DNA from: Mixta tenebrionis
GTDB taxonomy: Bacteria; Pseudomonadota; Gammaproteobacteria; Enterobacterales; Enterobacteriaceae
Reading direction: 5' to 3'
Length of the DNA stretch: 64,000 bases
Assembly (NCBI RefSeq): GCF_006517625.1
Contig: NZ_VHQI01000010.1
Location: forward strand, 92,762 to 156,761
Shown here: piece after piece, positions 27,532 through 38,080 of the stretch
Position numbering within the stretch: the first letter of the stretch is position 1
Layout of the letters: every line of letters begins with the position of its first letter
The notes under the pieces: model-generated
Seen by the model: only the letters and a program-made list of their open reading frames with translations
Database searches by the model: none
What the model was told of the DNA's origin: nothing
Made by a program: the position numbers and the translations under genes

Positions 27532-28941
27532 ATGTCCCGTTTTATGACCGAAGATTTTTTACTCGATACTGAATTTTCGCGGCTTCTGTACCACGATTAC
27601 GCGGCCGATCAGCCAATTTTTGACTATCACTGTCATCTGCCGCCGCAGCAGATCGCCGATAACTATCGTTTTAAAAACCTGTATGACATCTGGCTGAAGG
27701 GCGATCACTATAAGTGGCGCGCAATGCGCGCAAACGGCGTACCGGAAGCGCTCTGCACCGGCGACGCCAGCGATCGCGAAAAATTCAACGCCTGGGCGCG
27801 TACTGTGCCGCATACCATCGGCAATCCGCTCTACCACTGGACGCATCTTGAGCTGCGCCGTCCCTTTGGCATTACCAACGTGCTGCTTTCTGAGAAAACC
27901 GCCGATCGCATCTGGGATGAGTGCAACGCGCTGCTGGCGCAGGATGACTTTACCGCGCGCGGGATCATGCAACAGATGAATGTGCGTATGGTGGGCACTA
28001 CCGACGACCCGATTGACGATCTGCAACATCATCGGCGTCTGGCGCAGGACGGCAGCTTTGCTGTCAAAGTGCTGCCGAGCTGGCGTCCTGATAAAGCCTT
28101 CAATATTGAGGCGGAAAGCTTCGGCGATTACCTGCGTCAGCTTGGCGCGGTAGCGGACGTGGATATACGTCGCTTTGATGATTTACGCCGCGCGCTCAGC
28201 AAGCGGCTCGACCATTTCGCCGCGCACGGCTGCAAGGTTTCCGATCATGCGCTGGATGTGGTGCTGTTCGCCGAGGCGGACGACGCCGCGCTGGATGCTA
28301 TTCTGGCTCGCCGCCTGCAGGGCAATACGCCTTCTGAGCAGGAGATGGCACAGTTTAAAACGGCGGTGCTGGTCTGGCTGGGCGCTGAATATGCCCGTCG
28401 CGGCTGGGTACAGCAGTACCATATCGGCGCGCTGCGCAATAATAACCATCGCCAGTTTCAGCTGCTGGGCCCGGACGTAGGCTTTGACTCCATTAACGAT
28501 CGTCCGCTGGCGGAGCCGCTGGCGCGCCTGCTGGACGCGCAGAACCGCAACAACGCGCTGCCGAAAACCATCCTTTACTGCCTGAACCCGCGCGATAACG
28601 AAGTGCTGGCGACCATGGTGGGTAATTTCCAGGGCGAAGGCGAGCCGGGCAAAATGCAGTTTGGCTCCGCCTGGTGGTTTAACGATCAGCTGGACGGCAT
28701 GCAGCGCCAGATGATGCAGCTGGCGCAGATGGGCCTGTTGAGCCGCTTCGTCGGCATGCTTACCGACAGCCGCAGCTTCCTCTCCTATACGCGCCACGAA
28801 TATTTCCGTCGTCTGCTGTGCCAGATGATCGGGCGCTGGGTAGAGAACGGCGAGGCGCCGGCGGATATCGATCTGTTGGGCAATATGGTGAAAAACATCT
28901 GTTTCAACAACGCACGCGACTATTTCGGCATCGCGCTTTAA
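27532..28941 (+). CDS. uxaC: UxaC uronate isomerase
   Basis: 469 residues, amidohydrolase-superfamily isomerase converting glucuronate to fructuronate and galacturonate to tagaturonate. Motifs: [15 protein letters not shown] (HxH), [37 protein letters not shown] and [23 protein letters not shown] 27532 follows AAGAGGAGTCAGGA, a strong ribosome-binding site. First gene of uxaCBA. Confidence 0.97.
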   Translation: MSRFMTEDFLLDTEFSRLLYHDYAADQPIFDYHCHLPPQQIADNYRFKNLYDIWLKGDHYKWRAMRANGVPEALCTGDASDREKFNAWARTVPHTIGNPLYHWTHLELRRPFGITNVLLSEKTADRIWDECNALLAQDDFTARGIMQQMNVRMVGTTDDPIDDLQHHRRLAQDGSFAVKVLPSWRPDKAFNIEAESFGDYLRQLGAVADVDIRRFDDLRRALSKRLDHFAAHGCKVSDHALDVVLFAEADDAALDAILARRLQGNTPSEQEMAQFKTAVLVWLGAEYARRGWVQQYHIGALRNNNHRQFQLLGPDVGFDSINDRPLAEPLARLLDAQNRNNALPKTILYCLNPRDNEVLATMVGNFQGEGEPGKMQFGSAWWFNDQLDGMQRQMMQLAQMGLLSRFVGMLTDSRSFLSYTRHEYFRRLLCQMIGRWVENGEAPADIDLLGNMVKNICFNNARDYFGIAL

Positions 28942-28955
28942 GTCGGGGAAATTCT

Positions 28956-30401
28956 ATGCAAACCCTTAACCGTACCGCTTTTCCCGGCCCGCGCTATCCC
29001 ACGCGCATCGTCCAGTTTGGCGAAGGGAATTTTCTGCGCGCCTTTATTGACTGGCAGCTCGATCTGCTTAACAGCCATAGCGATCTGGATGCCGGCGTTA
29101 CGGTAGTCAGGCCGATCGATCGTCAGGCGGACTATACGCTGAACCATCAGGACGGACTCTATACCGCGTTGATCCGCGGCCTGAACGCGCAGGGCGAAAC
29201 GATCAGCGAACCGCGGTTGATTCGCACGGTGAACCGGGAGATTCAGCCCTGGCGCCAGTTCGATGAATATATGGCGCTGGCGCGCGATCCGCAGATTCGC
29301 TTTATGTTCTCCAACACCACCGAGGCGGGGATTGCATTTAACGGCGACGATCGGCTGGATGATCGCCCGGCGCGATCCTTCCCCGGCAAACTTACGCAGC
29401 TGCTGTGGGTGCGCTGGCAGCATTTCGCCGGCGCGGCGGATAAGGGCTGGATCCTGCTGCCCTGCGAACTGATCGATAACAACGGCGACACGCTGCGCGA
29501 GATCGTGCTGCGTTATGCCGAGCTGTGGCAGCTGCCGCCAGCCTTCAGCGACTGGATTATGCAGCACAATATCTTCTGCAATACGCTGGTGGACCGCATC
29601 GTTCCCGGCTATCCGCGCGAAGATGCGGAAGAGATTTTCGCTACGCTGGGCTACCGCGATCCGTTGCTGGTGGCGGGCGAGGTGTTCTATCAGTTCGTAA
29701 TTCAGGGGCCGCAGCAGGTGGCCGACGAGCTGCGGCTTAACGCGCTGCCGCTGAATATTCGCCTGGTGGACGATATCAAGCCGTGGAAAGAGCAGAAGGT
29801 GGCGATCCTTAACGGCGCGCATACCGCGATGGTGCCGGTGGCCTGGCTCTCCGGACTGGATACCGTCGGCGAGGCGATGGCCGACAGGCAAATCGCCGCC
29901 TTTATCGACGCTATGCTGCGCGAGGAGGTAATACCGACGCTGGATCTGCCGGCGGAAGATCTGCACCGCTTTGCCGATGCGGTACTGGGACGCTTCCGTA
30001 ATCCGTTTATTCGCCATCAGCTCTCTGCGATTGCCCTCAACAGCATGACCAAATTCCGCACGCGTCTGCTGCCGCAGCTGCTGGCGGGCCATCAGCAAAG
30101 CGGACGCTGGCCGACGCGCATTACCTTCGCGCTGGCGGCGCTGCTGGCTTACTACCGCGGCGAACGCGACGGCGTGCGCTATCCGCTACAGGATGACGCG
30201 CAGTGGCTGGATCGCTTCGCCACGCTCTGGGCGCAGCAGGCGCAGGGCGCGATTACCCTGCAGCAGCTGGTTGCCGCGGCGCTGAGCGATGCAGCGCACT
30301 GGGAGAGCGATCTGAGCCAGCAGCCGGGCCTGGTCGAGGCGGTTGCCGAACACCTGCAAACCATTGCCGCTCAGGGGATGCGGGCGGCAATACCACACTG
30401 A
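28956..30401 (+). CDS. uxaB: UxaB tagaturonate reductase (altronate oxidoreductase)
   Basis: 481 residues, NAD-dependent polyol/mannitol-dehydrogenase family. It reduces tagaturonate to altronate. N-terminal [20 protein letters not shown] is the family's nucleotide-binding signature; [23 protein letters not shown] contains the catalytic Lys and the NGxH motif. ATG 28956 matches E. coli UxaB (483 aa). In E. coli uxaB is elsewhere on the chromosome; here it sits between uxaC and uxaA, so all galacturonate-branch steps are in one operon. Confidence 0.96.
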   Translation: MQTLNRTAFPGPRYPTRIVQFGEGNFLRAFIDWQLDLLNSHSDLDAGVTVVRPIDRQADYTLNHQDGLYTALIRGLNAQGETISEPRLIRTVNREIQPWRQFDEYMALARDPQIRFMFSNTTEAGIAFNGDDRLDDRPARSFPGKLTQLLWVRWQHFAGAADKGWILLPCELIDNNGDTLREIVLRYAELWQLPPAFSDWIMQHNIFCNTLVDRIVPGYPREDAEEIFATLGYRDPLLVAGEVFYQFVIQGPQQVADELRLNALPLNIRLVDDIKPWKEQKVAILNGAHTAMVPVAWLSGLDTVGEAMADRQIAAFIDAMLREEVIPTLDLPAEDLHRFADAVLGRFRNPFIRHQLSAIALNSMTKFRTRLLPQLLAGHQQSGRWPTRITFALAALLAYYRGERDGVRYPLQDDAQWLDRFATLWAQQAQGAITLQQLVAAALSDAAHWESDLSQQPGLVEAVAEHLQTIAAQGMRAAIPH

Positions 30402-30413
30402 GGAACTGCGGCT

Positions 30414-31904
30414 ATGCAACAGGCCATTAAAATAGCGCCGCGCGATAATGTCGCCGTCGCACTGAGCGATCTGGACGAAGGCAGCGAGCTAACGCTGGAG
30501 GGGCTGACGGTGACGCTGCGCCAGCCGATTGCGCGCGGGCATAAGTTTGCGCTGCGTTCCATCGCGGCGGGTGAACACGTCATTAAATATGGCCTGCCTA
30601 TTGGCCATGCAACGCAGCCGATCGCCGCCGGTGAACACGTTCATGCCCAGAACGCGCGCACTAACCTGAACGATCTGGATCAGTATCAGTACCAGCCCGA
30701 TTTCGTTGCCCTGCCGCCGCAGGCCGCCGATCGCGAGGTGCAGCTCTACCGCCGCGCCAGCGGAGAAGTCGGCATCCGCAACGAACTCTGGATCCTGCCT
30801 ACCGTCGGCTGCGTTAACGGCATCGCGCGCCAGATCCTGCAACGTTTTCTGCGTGAAAGCGATAACGCGGCGGATATCGACGGCGTATACCTGTTCAGCC
30901 ATCCGTTCGGCTGCTCCCAGCTGGGGCAGGATCATGAAAACACCCGCACCATGCTGCAAAACATGGTGCGCCATCCGAACGCCGGCGCGGTGCTGGTGAT
31001 CGGTCTCGGCTGTGAAAACAATCAGGTTGACGTTTTCCGTGAGACGCTGGGCGATTACGATAGCGAACGCGTCAGCTTTATGATCTGTCAGCAGCAGGAA
31101 GATGAAGTAGAGGCGGGGCTGGAGCATCTGCGTCGGCTTTATGAGGCGATGCGTCACGATCGGCGAGAGCCGGGCAGGCTAAGCGAGCTGCGCTTTGGTC
31201 TGGAGTGCGGCGGTTCCGACGGCTTCTCCGGCATTACCGCCAACCCACTGCTGGGCCGCTTCTCCGATCGGATGATCGCCAACGGCGGCACCACGGTGCT
31301 GACCGAGGTGCCGGAAATGTTCGGCGCCGAGCGCATACTGATGAGCCGCTGCCGGGATGAAGCGACCTTTGAGAAGACGGTGGCGATGGTCAACGATTTT
31401 AAACGTTACTTTATTGCGCATCAGCAGCCGATCTATGAAAACCCGTCGCCGGGCAATAAGGCGGGCGGCATCACTACGCTGGAAGAGAAATCGCTGGGCT
31501 GCACGCAAAAAGCGGGACAGAGCCAGGTGGTGGACGTGCTGAAGTATGGCGAACGCCTGCGACAGCCGGGGCTGAACCTGCTCAGCGCGCCAGGCAATGA
31601 CGCGGTGGCCACCAGCGCGCTGGCCGGCGCCGGCTGCCACATGGTGCTGTTTACCACCGGGCGCGGCACGCCCTATGGCGGCTTTGTGCCAACGGTAAAA
31701 ATCGCTACCAACAGCGAACTGGCGGAGCGCAAGCCGCACTGGATCGATTTCAACGCCGGGCCGCTGGTGCAGGGAACCGCGATGGAGAGCCTGCTGGACA
31801 GCTTCGTTGACTACATTGTCGAGGTGGCGAGCGGCAGAGAAACCAATAACGAGCGCAATGATTTTCGCGAGCTGGCGATTTTCAAAAGCGGCGTTACGCT
31901 GTAA
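30414..31904 (+). CDS. uxaA: UxaA altronate dehydratase
   Basis: 496 residues, iron-dependent dehydratase turning altronate into 2-keto-3-deoxygluconate. N-terminal SAF-type domain (about 1-95: LTLEGLTVTLRQPIARGHKFALRSI) and a large catalytic domain with GCVNGIARQIL, HPFGCSQLGQDHENTR, FGLECGGSDGFSGITANP and SPGNKAGGITTLEEKSLGC. Length equals E. coli UxaA (495). Last gene of the operon. Confidence 0.97.
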   Translation: MQQAIKIAPRDNVAVALSDLDEGSELTLEGLTVTLRQPIARGHKFALRSIAAGEHVIKYGLPIGHATQPIAAGEHVHAQNARTNLNDLDQYQYQPDFVALPPQAADREVQLYRRASGEVGIRNELWILPTVGCVNGIARQILQRFLRESDNAADIDGVYLFSHPFGCSQLGQDHENTRTMLQNMVRHPNAGAVLVIGLGCENNQVDVFRETLGDYDSERVSFMICQQQEDEVEAGLEHLRRLYEAMRHDRREPGRLSELRFGLECGGSDGFSGITANPLLGRFSDRMIANGGTTVLTEVPEMFGAERILMSRCRDEATFEKTVAMVNDFKRYFIAHQQPIYENPSPGNKAGGITTLEEKSLGCTQKAGQSQVVDVLKYGERLRQPGLNLLSAPGNDAVATSALAGAGCHMVLFTTGRGTPYGGFVPTVKIATNSELAERKPHWIDFNAGPLVQGTAMESLLDSFVDYIVEVASGRETNNERNDFRELAIFKSGVTL

Positions 31905-31935
31905 AAAAAGGCGCCCCGCGGGGCGCCTTCTGTTT
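31904..31935. terminator. Bidirectional terminator between uxaA and sstT
   Basis: Perfect palindrome GGCGCCCCGCGGGGCGCC (31910-31927) with an A-run on the left and TTCTGTTTTG on the right, between convergent genes. Confidence 0.85.
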
Positions 31936-31948
31936 TGTTGCGCGGCGC

Positions 31949-33187
31949 TTAGCCGGGATTTCTTGCCGCTTCGCGACGCTCTTCCGCCTGACAAACCGCG
32001 GCGGTAAACAGGATATCGGTGGAGGAGTTAAGCGCGGTTTCCGCTGAATCCTGCAGCACGCCGATAATAAAGCCGACGGCGACCACCTGCATCGCTATAT
32101 CATTCGGGATGCCGAACATATTACAGGCTACCGGAATCAGCAGTAGCGAACCGCCCGCCACGCCGGAAGCGCCGCAGGCGCAGAGCGAGGCCACCAGGCT
32201 GAGCAGCAGAGCGGTAGGTACGTCTACATGGATACCCAGCGTATTTACCGCCGCCAGCGTCAGGACGGTAATAGTAATCGCCGCGCCCGCCATGCTGATG
32301 GTTGCGCCCAACGGAATAGAGACCGAGTAGGTGTCCTCATCCAGCTGTAACCTTTTCGCCAGCGCCATATTAACCGGAATATTGGCCGCCGAGCTGCGGG
32401 TAAAGAAGGCGGTTACGCCGCTTTCGCGCAGGCAGGTGAACACCAGCGGGTAGGGATTGCGACGAATCTGCCACCATACCAGTATCGGGTTAAATACCAG
32501 CGCCATCAGCAGCATACAGCCAATCAGCAGCGTAAGCAGATGAGCGTAATCCCACAGCGCGGAAAAGCCGGTAGAGGCCAGAATAGAGGCTACCAGACCG
32601 AAGATCCCCAGCGGCGCGCAGCGGATGACCATTTTCACCACCCAGGTAACAGCCTCTGAGGCGTCGTTCAGCAGCTGGCGCGTGTTGTCGCTGCTGTGGC
32701 GGAACGCAATACCCAGGCCGATGGCCCAGACCAGAATACCGATATAGTTGGCGTTGATTAGCGCATCAATGGGGTTAGCGACCATGCTCATCAGCAGGCC
32801 GCGCAGCACCTCCAGAATGCCGGAGGGCGGCGTAATCCCTTCCTGTGCCGTATTCAGCGTCAGGGTTTGCGGCCAGAGATGGCTGCATACCACCGCTACC
32901 AGCGCGGCGAAGAAAGTGCTCAGCAGATAGAGCAGAATGATCGGACGAATATTGGTTTTCTGCCCCTGTCTGTGGTTAGCGATTGAGGCGATCACCAGTA
33001 CCAGAACCAGCAGCGGCGCCACCGCTTTCAGCGCGCTAACGAACAGCGAACCCAGCAGGCCAACGGCCAGCGCCGTCTCTTTTGAAAACCAGGCGAGGGC
33101 GACGCCCGCCGCCAGGCCGATCATAATTTGTTTTACCAGACTGCCGCCCAGCAGGCGCGCAATCAGCGTAGAAGAGCTTTTTCCCAT
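31949..33187 (-). CDS. sstT: SstT serine/threonine:Na+ symporter
   Basis: 412 residues of the DAACS family (glutamate-transporter fold). Signatures: [40 protein letters not shown] and [20 protein letters not shown]. It imports serine and threonine with sodium. Length as in E. coli (414). Confidence 0.96.
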   Translation of the reverse strand: MGKSSSTLIARLLGGSLVKQIMIGLAAGVALAWFSKETALAVGLLGSLFVSALKAVAPLLVLVLVIASIANHRQGQKTNIRPIILLYLLSTFFAALVAVVCSHLWPQTLTLNTAQEGITPPSGILEVLRGLLMSMVANPIDALINANYIGILVWAIGLGIAFRHSSDNTRQLLNDASEAVTWVVKMVIRCAPLGIFGLVASILASTGFSALWDYAHLLTLLIGCMLLMALVFNPILVWWQIRRNPYPLVFTCLRESGVTAFFTRSSAANIPVNMALAKRLQLDEDTYSVSIPLGATISMAGAAITITVLTLAAVNTLGIHVDVPTALLLSLVASLCACGASGVAGGSLLLIPVACNMFGIPNDIAMQVVAVGFIIGVLQDSAETALNSSTDILFTAAVCQAEERREAARNPG

Positions 33188-33396
33188 CGTCAGAACCAGT
33201 AATTGTTATTGTGACCGTGTTTGCCCAACTGGACGAAAATACGGTATGAGTGTTTGCCTGGGGGAGTATAAGGAAATGCGATGGCAGGAAAAGTAGAAAT
33301 TCTACCTTTTCAGCGCGGATCAAATTTTTTTATCGCTGTGTAACTTAACTGTGATAGTGATTGCATTTACTACATGCTGATAACGCAAAATTATTA

Positions 33397-33417
33397 GCGG
33401 TGCACTATGTGCACCGC
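33397..33417 (-). terminator. Terminator of alx
   Basis: A perfect 9-bp stem GCGGTGCAC/GTGCACCGC with a 3-nt loop; on the minus strand it is followed by TAATAATTTT. It lies immediately after the alx stop. Confidence 0.75.
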
Positions 33418-33423
33418 CGAATA

Positions 33424-34395
33424 TTATTTTGCCAGACGCTTTTGGTCATTTTTTCGGTTAACCCAGGCATTGATCAATAACGTCATGCCCAGGATGGTGC
33501 CGACCACCGTCAGCGATACCGCCACCGGAATATGCCAGATATCGACAATCAGCATTTTGACGCCGATAAACACCAGCACGATAGCCAGGCCGTATTTCAG
33601 CATGGAGAAACGTTCCGCCACGCCCGACAGCAGAAAATACATGGCGCGCAGGCCAAGGATAGCGAACAGGTTGGAAGTCAGCACGATAAAGGGATCGGTG
33701 GTGACGGCGAAGATCGCCGGAATGCTGTCGACGGCGAAAATTACATCGCTCAGCTCCACCATAATCAGCACCAGCAGCAGCGGCGTGGCATACAGCAGGC
33801 CGTTGCGGCGCACAAAGAATTTTTCGCCCTGCAGGTCATCGGTTATGCGCAGATGGCTACGCAGCCAGCGCACCACCGGCTTATCGCCGACGGCGTTCTC
33901 ATCATCCTCTTTGCTGAAGGCCATTTTAATGCCGGTAAGCAGCAGAAAGGCGCCGAACAGATAGAGGATCCAGCTGAACTGGGTAACCAGCCAGCTGCCG
34001 GCGAAGATCATAATGGTACGCAGTACGATAGCGCCCAGCACGCCGTAAATCAGCACGCGTCGCTGCCAGGCCGCCGGAATGGCAAAATAGCCGAACAGCA
34101 TCAGCCAGACGAAAACGTTATCCACCGCCAGCGCTTTTTCCAGCACGTAGCCGGTTAAAAAAGCCATCGTTTGCGTATTGGCGATCTCTCGCCCGGCGGC
34201 GCCGTCGAGATACCACCAGAAGGCGGCGGCAAAAAGCAGCGAAACGGAGATCCAGACCAGCGACCAGAAAGCGGCCTGCTTTAACGTCATGGTTTGCGCG
34301 CCGCGTCGCCCCTGCAGCAAGAGATCGATCGCCAGCATAATCAGCACGACAGCGGCAAAGCTGCCCCAGAGTAACGGTGTGCCTACGGTTTGCAT
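33424..34395 (-). CDS. alx: Alx TerC-family manganese exporter
   Basis: 323 residues, about nine membrane helices of the TerC family ([47 protein letters not shown] are the paired acidic transport motifs). E. coli Alx is induced at high pH and by manganese through its leader RNA and contributes to manganese export. The leader is present here at 34411-34590. Confidence 0.95.
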   Translation of the reverse strand: MQTVGTPLLWGSFAAVVLIMLAIDLLLQGRRGAQTMTLKQAAFWSLVWISVSLLFAAAFWWYLDGAAGREIANTQTMAFLTGYVLEKALAVDNVFVWLMLFGYFAIPAAWQRRVLIYGVLGAIVLRTIMIFAGSWLVTQFSWILYLFGAFLLLTGIKMAFSKEDDENAVGDKPVVRWLRSHLRITDDLQGEKFFVRRNGLLYATPLLLVLIMVELSDVIFAVDSIPAIFAVTTDPFIVLTSNLFAILGLRAMYFLLSGVAERFSMLKYGLAIVLVFIGVKMLIVDIWHIPVAVSLTVVGTILGMTLLINAWVNRKNDQKRLAK

Positions 34396-34410
34396 AATTC
34401 AGTCCTGTCG

Positions 34411-34590
34411 GTAAACAAAAACGGCTAACGTCGGAAGACGCCAGCCGTTGCCGTTTATTGCAAGCAAAGCCCCGCCTTCCGGCAAGGTCTCACTTACAAC
34501 GCAGAATATGATTCCGGGTCGCCCGATGACCGGATGCGTAACGCATCGTAATGACGATCGATCGGCTTACAAGTTACTCCCCTTTGCTGT
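34411..34590 (-). ncRNA. sraF: SraF / pH-responsive element, yybP-ykoY manganese riboswitch
   Basis: Leader RNA of alx. On the minus strand it has the yybP-ykoY core AAAGGGGAGTA (34586-34576), the 3' conserved part CCTTGCCGGAAGGCGGGGC near 34485-34465, and a terminator: AACGGCTGGCGTC/GACGTTAGCCGTT (34449-34437 with 34432-34420) then TTTGTTT. Termination would release the SraF RNA; read-through or altered folding with manganese or high pH gives alx expression. The 5' end is approximate. Confidence 0.85.
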
Positions 34591-34661
34591 GGCAAAAGAT
34601 AGAAGGGGACGCGGCAATAAGCAATGCCTGACGGAAATATTTAGCAATATTTACATAGCGC

Positions 34662-35648
34662 TCAGCGCTCTGCGCCGTCGGCCGGAAACACCACGCCGGT
34701 CTGGCGGCGAATTTCCGTCAGCCAGCGAGCGGTGCTGAGCGACAGCGCCAGCCCGGAATGGTCATATTCGCCCCGCGCTACCAGCCCGACAAACCGCTGC
34801 GCCTCATAGCGCATGCTGTTATCGTGCTGCGGCTGGCTTAATACCTGTGCCGCGCCGCCGCGCGGAATAAAGGCTACGCGCTGGCACTCCGCCAGCTTTT
34901 CAATTACCAGCGAGCCCGCTTCGCCCTGGATCTCGCTGGGGATCTGCGAGTCGCTGACCTTGGAGTGCAGCAGCGTTACGTCGAAGCCCTGATATTGCAT
35001 GATGACCGTGCCGTGCGCATCGACGCCGCTCTCCAGCAGCGTCGCCTGCGCCTGCACACGCTGCGGCTCGCCCCACAGCGCCAGCGCGCTTGCCAGGCAG
35101 TAATAGCCAATATCCATCATAGAGCCGTTGGACCAGCGCGGCTCAAAGGTGTTAGGCCGTTCGCCGTTAAGGTAGCGCGGATAACGCGAAGAGTACTGGC
35201 AGTAGTTGAACAGGGCCTTGCGCAGTTTGCCCAGCTGCGGCAACGCCTCGCGCAGCGTAGCGAAGTTGGGCAGACAGGCGCTCTTAAACGCCTCAAACAG
35301 CACCACGCCATTTTCACGGGCGCAGGCGATCATCTGCTCAGCCTCCCGCAGGTTAGAGGCCAGCGGTTTTTCACAAATCACATGCTTGCGATGGCGCATA
35401 AACAGCAGCGCCTGCTCGCAGTGCAGGGCGTTGGGGCTGGCGAGATAGACGGCATCGATGGCGTCTGAGGCGGCCATCTGCTCCAGCGAAAGAAACAGGT
35501 GTTCAGCCGGGCAATCCCTGTTGAAGGCCTGCGCCTGCTCCAGCGTACGTGAATAGATGGCGGCCAGCTGCATCGCGCCGGTTTGCTGTGCGGCGGCGAC
35601 AAACTGCCGCGTAATCCAGTTAGTGCCTACAATAGCGAAACGAATCAT
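34662..35648 (-). CDS. ygjR: YgjR Gfo/Idh/MocA-family oxidoreductase
   Basis: 328 residues. Rossmann N-terminus (MIRFAIVGTNWITRQFVAAAQQTG), the family motif HVICEKPLASN with its catalytic Lys, then the alpha/beta substrate domain (GSMMDIGYYCLASALALWGEP). Start ATG 35648 and length equal E. coli YgjR. Substrate unknown. Divergent from the ClC transporter gene. Confidence 0.92.
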   Translation of the reverse strand: MIRFAIVGTNWITRQFVAAAQQTGAMQLAAIYSRTLEQAQAFNRDCPAEHLFLSLEQMAASDAIDAVYLASPNALHCEQALLFMRHRKHVICEKPLASNLREAEQMIACARENGVVLFEAFKSACLPNFATLREALPQLGKLRKALFNYCQYSSRYPRYLNGERPNTFEPRWSNGSMMDIGYYCLASALALWGEPQRVQAQATLLESGVDAHGTVIMQYQGFDVTLLHSKVSDSQIPSEIQGEAGSLVIEKLAECQRVAFIPRGGAAQVLSQPQHDNSMRYEAQRFVGLVARGEYDHSGLALSLSTARWLTEIRRQTGVVFPADGAER

Positions 35649-35802
35649 CGGAAACTTCCGGGCATGGGCGAAGAATGGCAGCGTAGCACAGGCGGCGCGG
35701 CGTGCCACCACCGGGCGGCAGAGAGAATTTGATCCTGCGATCCGCCTTCCAATATCATGGCGCTTCGCCTGGCTTCAGCAAACCGCAACAGAAGGATGCG
35801 AT

Positions 35803-37491
35803 GTGAGCAGCAGTAAACACGTTCTGAACTGGACCGCTATTTGGGTCGCTATTCCGGTAGGCGGTGCGGCATCGCTGGTGACGCTGGGTTTTCGCCATGT
35901 GATTGAGCTGATCAACCGGCTGCTGTTTCACAGCGATCGGGATATTACCGAGGCGATTACCTTCTGGCCGTGGTTTTTCTGGCCGCTGATTGTCGGGCTG
36001 GGCGGCGTGATTGCGGGCTGCTTTCTGCACTACGCCGCCGCCCTTGAGCGGCGGCAAACCAGCAAAACCGACTATCTGGAGGTGATCAACGCCCGCCTCG
36101 ACGCGGTGCCGACCAAAACCTCGCTGTTTCGCGCGCTCTCGTCGATCGCCAGTATCGGCAGCGGCGCGTCGGTGGGGAAAGAGGGGCCGATGGTGCAGCT
36201 CTCCGCGCTGTGCGGCAGCCTGATGGGACGCTTTCTGTTTCGTCGTACCGCCATCAGCAACAGCGAAATCGTGGCGATGGCGGCGTCGGCGGGGCTGGCG
36301 TCGGTTTATCATGCGCCGCTGGCTTCGGCGATCTTCGTGGCGGAAATCGCCTTCGGCATCACCGCGCTGCAAAGGCTAATCCCGTTGATTATCGCGGCGG
36401 CGACGGCGGTAATGACTATGTGGGCGCTGGGCTATCGCAACGCCATCTATCCGTTTGCGGAGGCGCAGTTTCAGCTCAGCCCGGCCACGCTGCTGCTGAC
36501 GGTGGCGATTGGTCTGCTGTGTGGGCTGCTGGGCTGGATTTTTATCACGCTGATTGGCCGCAGCAGGCGGTGGTTCGCTCAGGTCAAGAGCCTGCCGCTG
36601 CGCCTTGGATTAGGCGGCGTGCTGGTAGGGGCGCTGGCGATAGTTTCTGGCGATATCCTCGGCAATGGTTATGAAGTGATCGTGCATATTATGGCCGGAC
36701 GCTATCTGTTGCCCGCGCTGCTGCTGCTGCTGGTAGCGAAAATGGCGGCGACGGCGCTGTCGGTGGGATCGGGCGCGGTTGGCGGCTTGTTTACCCCCTC
36801 GCTGCTGGTAGGGGCGCTGCTGGGGGTGATTATCGCCACGCTGGCGGCGCAGGCGGGGATGCCGGTAGGCAACGCGCTGCTGTTCGCCGTGGTGGGGATG
36901 GGCGCGATGCTGGCGGCGGTTAGCCAGGCGCCGCTGATGGCGATGCTGATGGCGCTGGAGATGACGCTCAACAGCAGCCTGCTGTTTCCGGTGATGATCG
37001 CCAGCGTGCTGGCGGCGATGCTCGCCTGGCGCTTACAGGCCGCCAGCGCCTGGCCGGTGGTGACGCAGCATTTTAACCGCGCCGATGCCAAGCTCGATTT
37101 TGATAACGGCATTATCGAGCAGTTTATCGTGCCCGGCGCCGCGCTGCTGCCGCATGAATCGGTAGGGCGCGCGCTGGCGGTCAGCTCGCTGAAAAAAGAG
37201 CGCTATGTTTATGTGATTAACGAGCTGGGCCATTTCCTCGGCGTGGTGTCGATTCATGACATCTCCCGCAAAATCCTTGATGGCGAACTGACGCCCAACT
37301 CGCCGGTGGTGCTGGTGATGGATGGGCAGTTTCCCTGCGTGTTCCGCAATCAAACTATCCGCGAAGGGTGGGAGGCGTTTGCGCAGGTTACGCTGGAGCG
37401 CCTGCCGGTGCTGAACAATCCGCAGGATCGTAAATATCTCGGCGTGCTGACTAAAACCAGCCTGATCCGCAAAGCGAAGGATTTTATCTGA
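35803..37491 (+). CDS. clcB: ClC-type chloride channel/transporter with C-terminal CBS pair (ClcB-like)
   Basis: 562 residues. The ClC core (about 1-430) keeps the anion-path motifs GSGASVGKEGPMVQL (with the gating Glu of GxEGP) and GSGAVGGLFTPSLLVG, so coupled Cl-/H+ exchange is plausible. Residues about 450-560 form two CBS motifs (VGRALAVSSLKKERYVYVINELGHFLGVV; IREGWEAFAQVTLERLPVLNN). E. coli ClcB (418 aa) lacks CBS domains. GTG 35803 follows AGAAGGATG. It is inserted into the otherwise conserved ygjR/ygjP neighbourhood. The symbol is tentative. Confidence 0.85.
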   Translation: MSSSKHVLNWTAIWVAIPVGGAASLVTLGFRHVIELINRLLFHSDRDITEAITFWPWFFWPLIVGLGGVIAGCFLHYAAALERRQTSKTDYLEVINARLDAVPTKTSLFRALSSIASIGSGASVGKEGPMVQLSALCGSLMGRFLFRRTAISNSEIVAMAASAGLASVYHAPLASAIFVAEIAFGITALQRLIPLIIAAATAVMTMWALGYRNAIYPFAEAQFQLSPATLLLTVAIGLLCGLLGWIFITLIGRSRRWFAQVKSLPLRLGLGGVLVGALAIVSGDILGNGYEVIVHIMAGRYLLPALLLLLVAKMAATALSVGSGAVGGLFTPSLLVGALLGVIIATLAAQAGMPVGNALLFAVVGMGAMLAAVSQAPLMAMLMALEMTLNSSLLFPVMIASVLAAMLAWRLQAASAWPVVTQHFNRADAKLDFDNGIIEQFIVPGAALLPHESVGRALAVSSLKKERYVYVINELGHFLGVVSIHDISRKILDGELTPNSPVVLVMDGQFPCVFRNQTIREGWEAFAQVTLERLPVLNNPQDRKYLGVLTKTSLIRKAKDFI

Positions 37492-37492
37492 G

Positions 37493-37996
37493 CTAACCGG
37501 CGTTGCCCTGCAGCGCCTGGTGCGTCAGCCAGAGACGGGTATCAAACTCCAGCTGGTGATACTCCGGCTCCATATAGCAGCAGAGCTGATAAAACGCCTT
37601 GCTGTGATCTTTCTCTTTGATATGCGCCAGCTCATGCACCACGATCATTCGCAGGAACGCCTCCGGCGCCTGGCGGAACAGGGTAGCGACGCGGATCTCC
37701 GCCCTGGCTTTCAGCTTGCCGCCCTGTACCTGAGAAACGGCGGTATGCAGGCCGAGCGCATATTTCATAACGCGGATTTTGCTGTCGTATATCACCTTAT
37801 TTAGCGGCGGCGCGTTGCGTAGATAGCGGTTTTTCAGCGCCAGCGTATAGTCATACAGCGCTTTATCGCTGGTGACGCTGTGCATATCGGGATAACGTTT
37901 CGCCAGCACTTCGCTGAGGCGCTGCTGATCGATCAGGGTTTGCACCTGACGCAGCAGCGTATCGGGGTAACCCTGCAGATAAATTAATGGCGACAT
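37493..37996 (-). CDS. ygjP: YgjP SprT/WLM-like metallopeptidase
   Basis: 167 residues with the zinc-protease motif VVHELAHIKEKDHSKAFY (HExxH plus a third His) and basic surroundings. Start at 37996 (MSPLIYLQGYPDTLLRQV) gives exactly the E. coli length; the frame upstream has no similarity. Cellular substrate not known. Confidence 0.92.
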   Translation of the reverse strand: MSPLIYLQGYPDTLLRQVQTLIDQQRLSEVLAKRYPDMHSVTSDKALYDYTLALKNRYLRNAPPLNKVIYDSKIRVMKYALGLHTAVSQVQGGKLKARAEIRVATLFRQAPEAFLRMIVVHELAHIKEKDHSKAFYQLCCYMEPEYHQLEFDTRLWLTHQALQGNAG

Positions 37997-38080
37997 GACG
38001 CGACCCGAATAAAAAGGCAGTATACTGCGCCCCCGCTTTCGGGGCGAAAAGATGCGCCATAGTACCACGCCGAGGAATCC

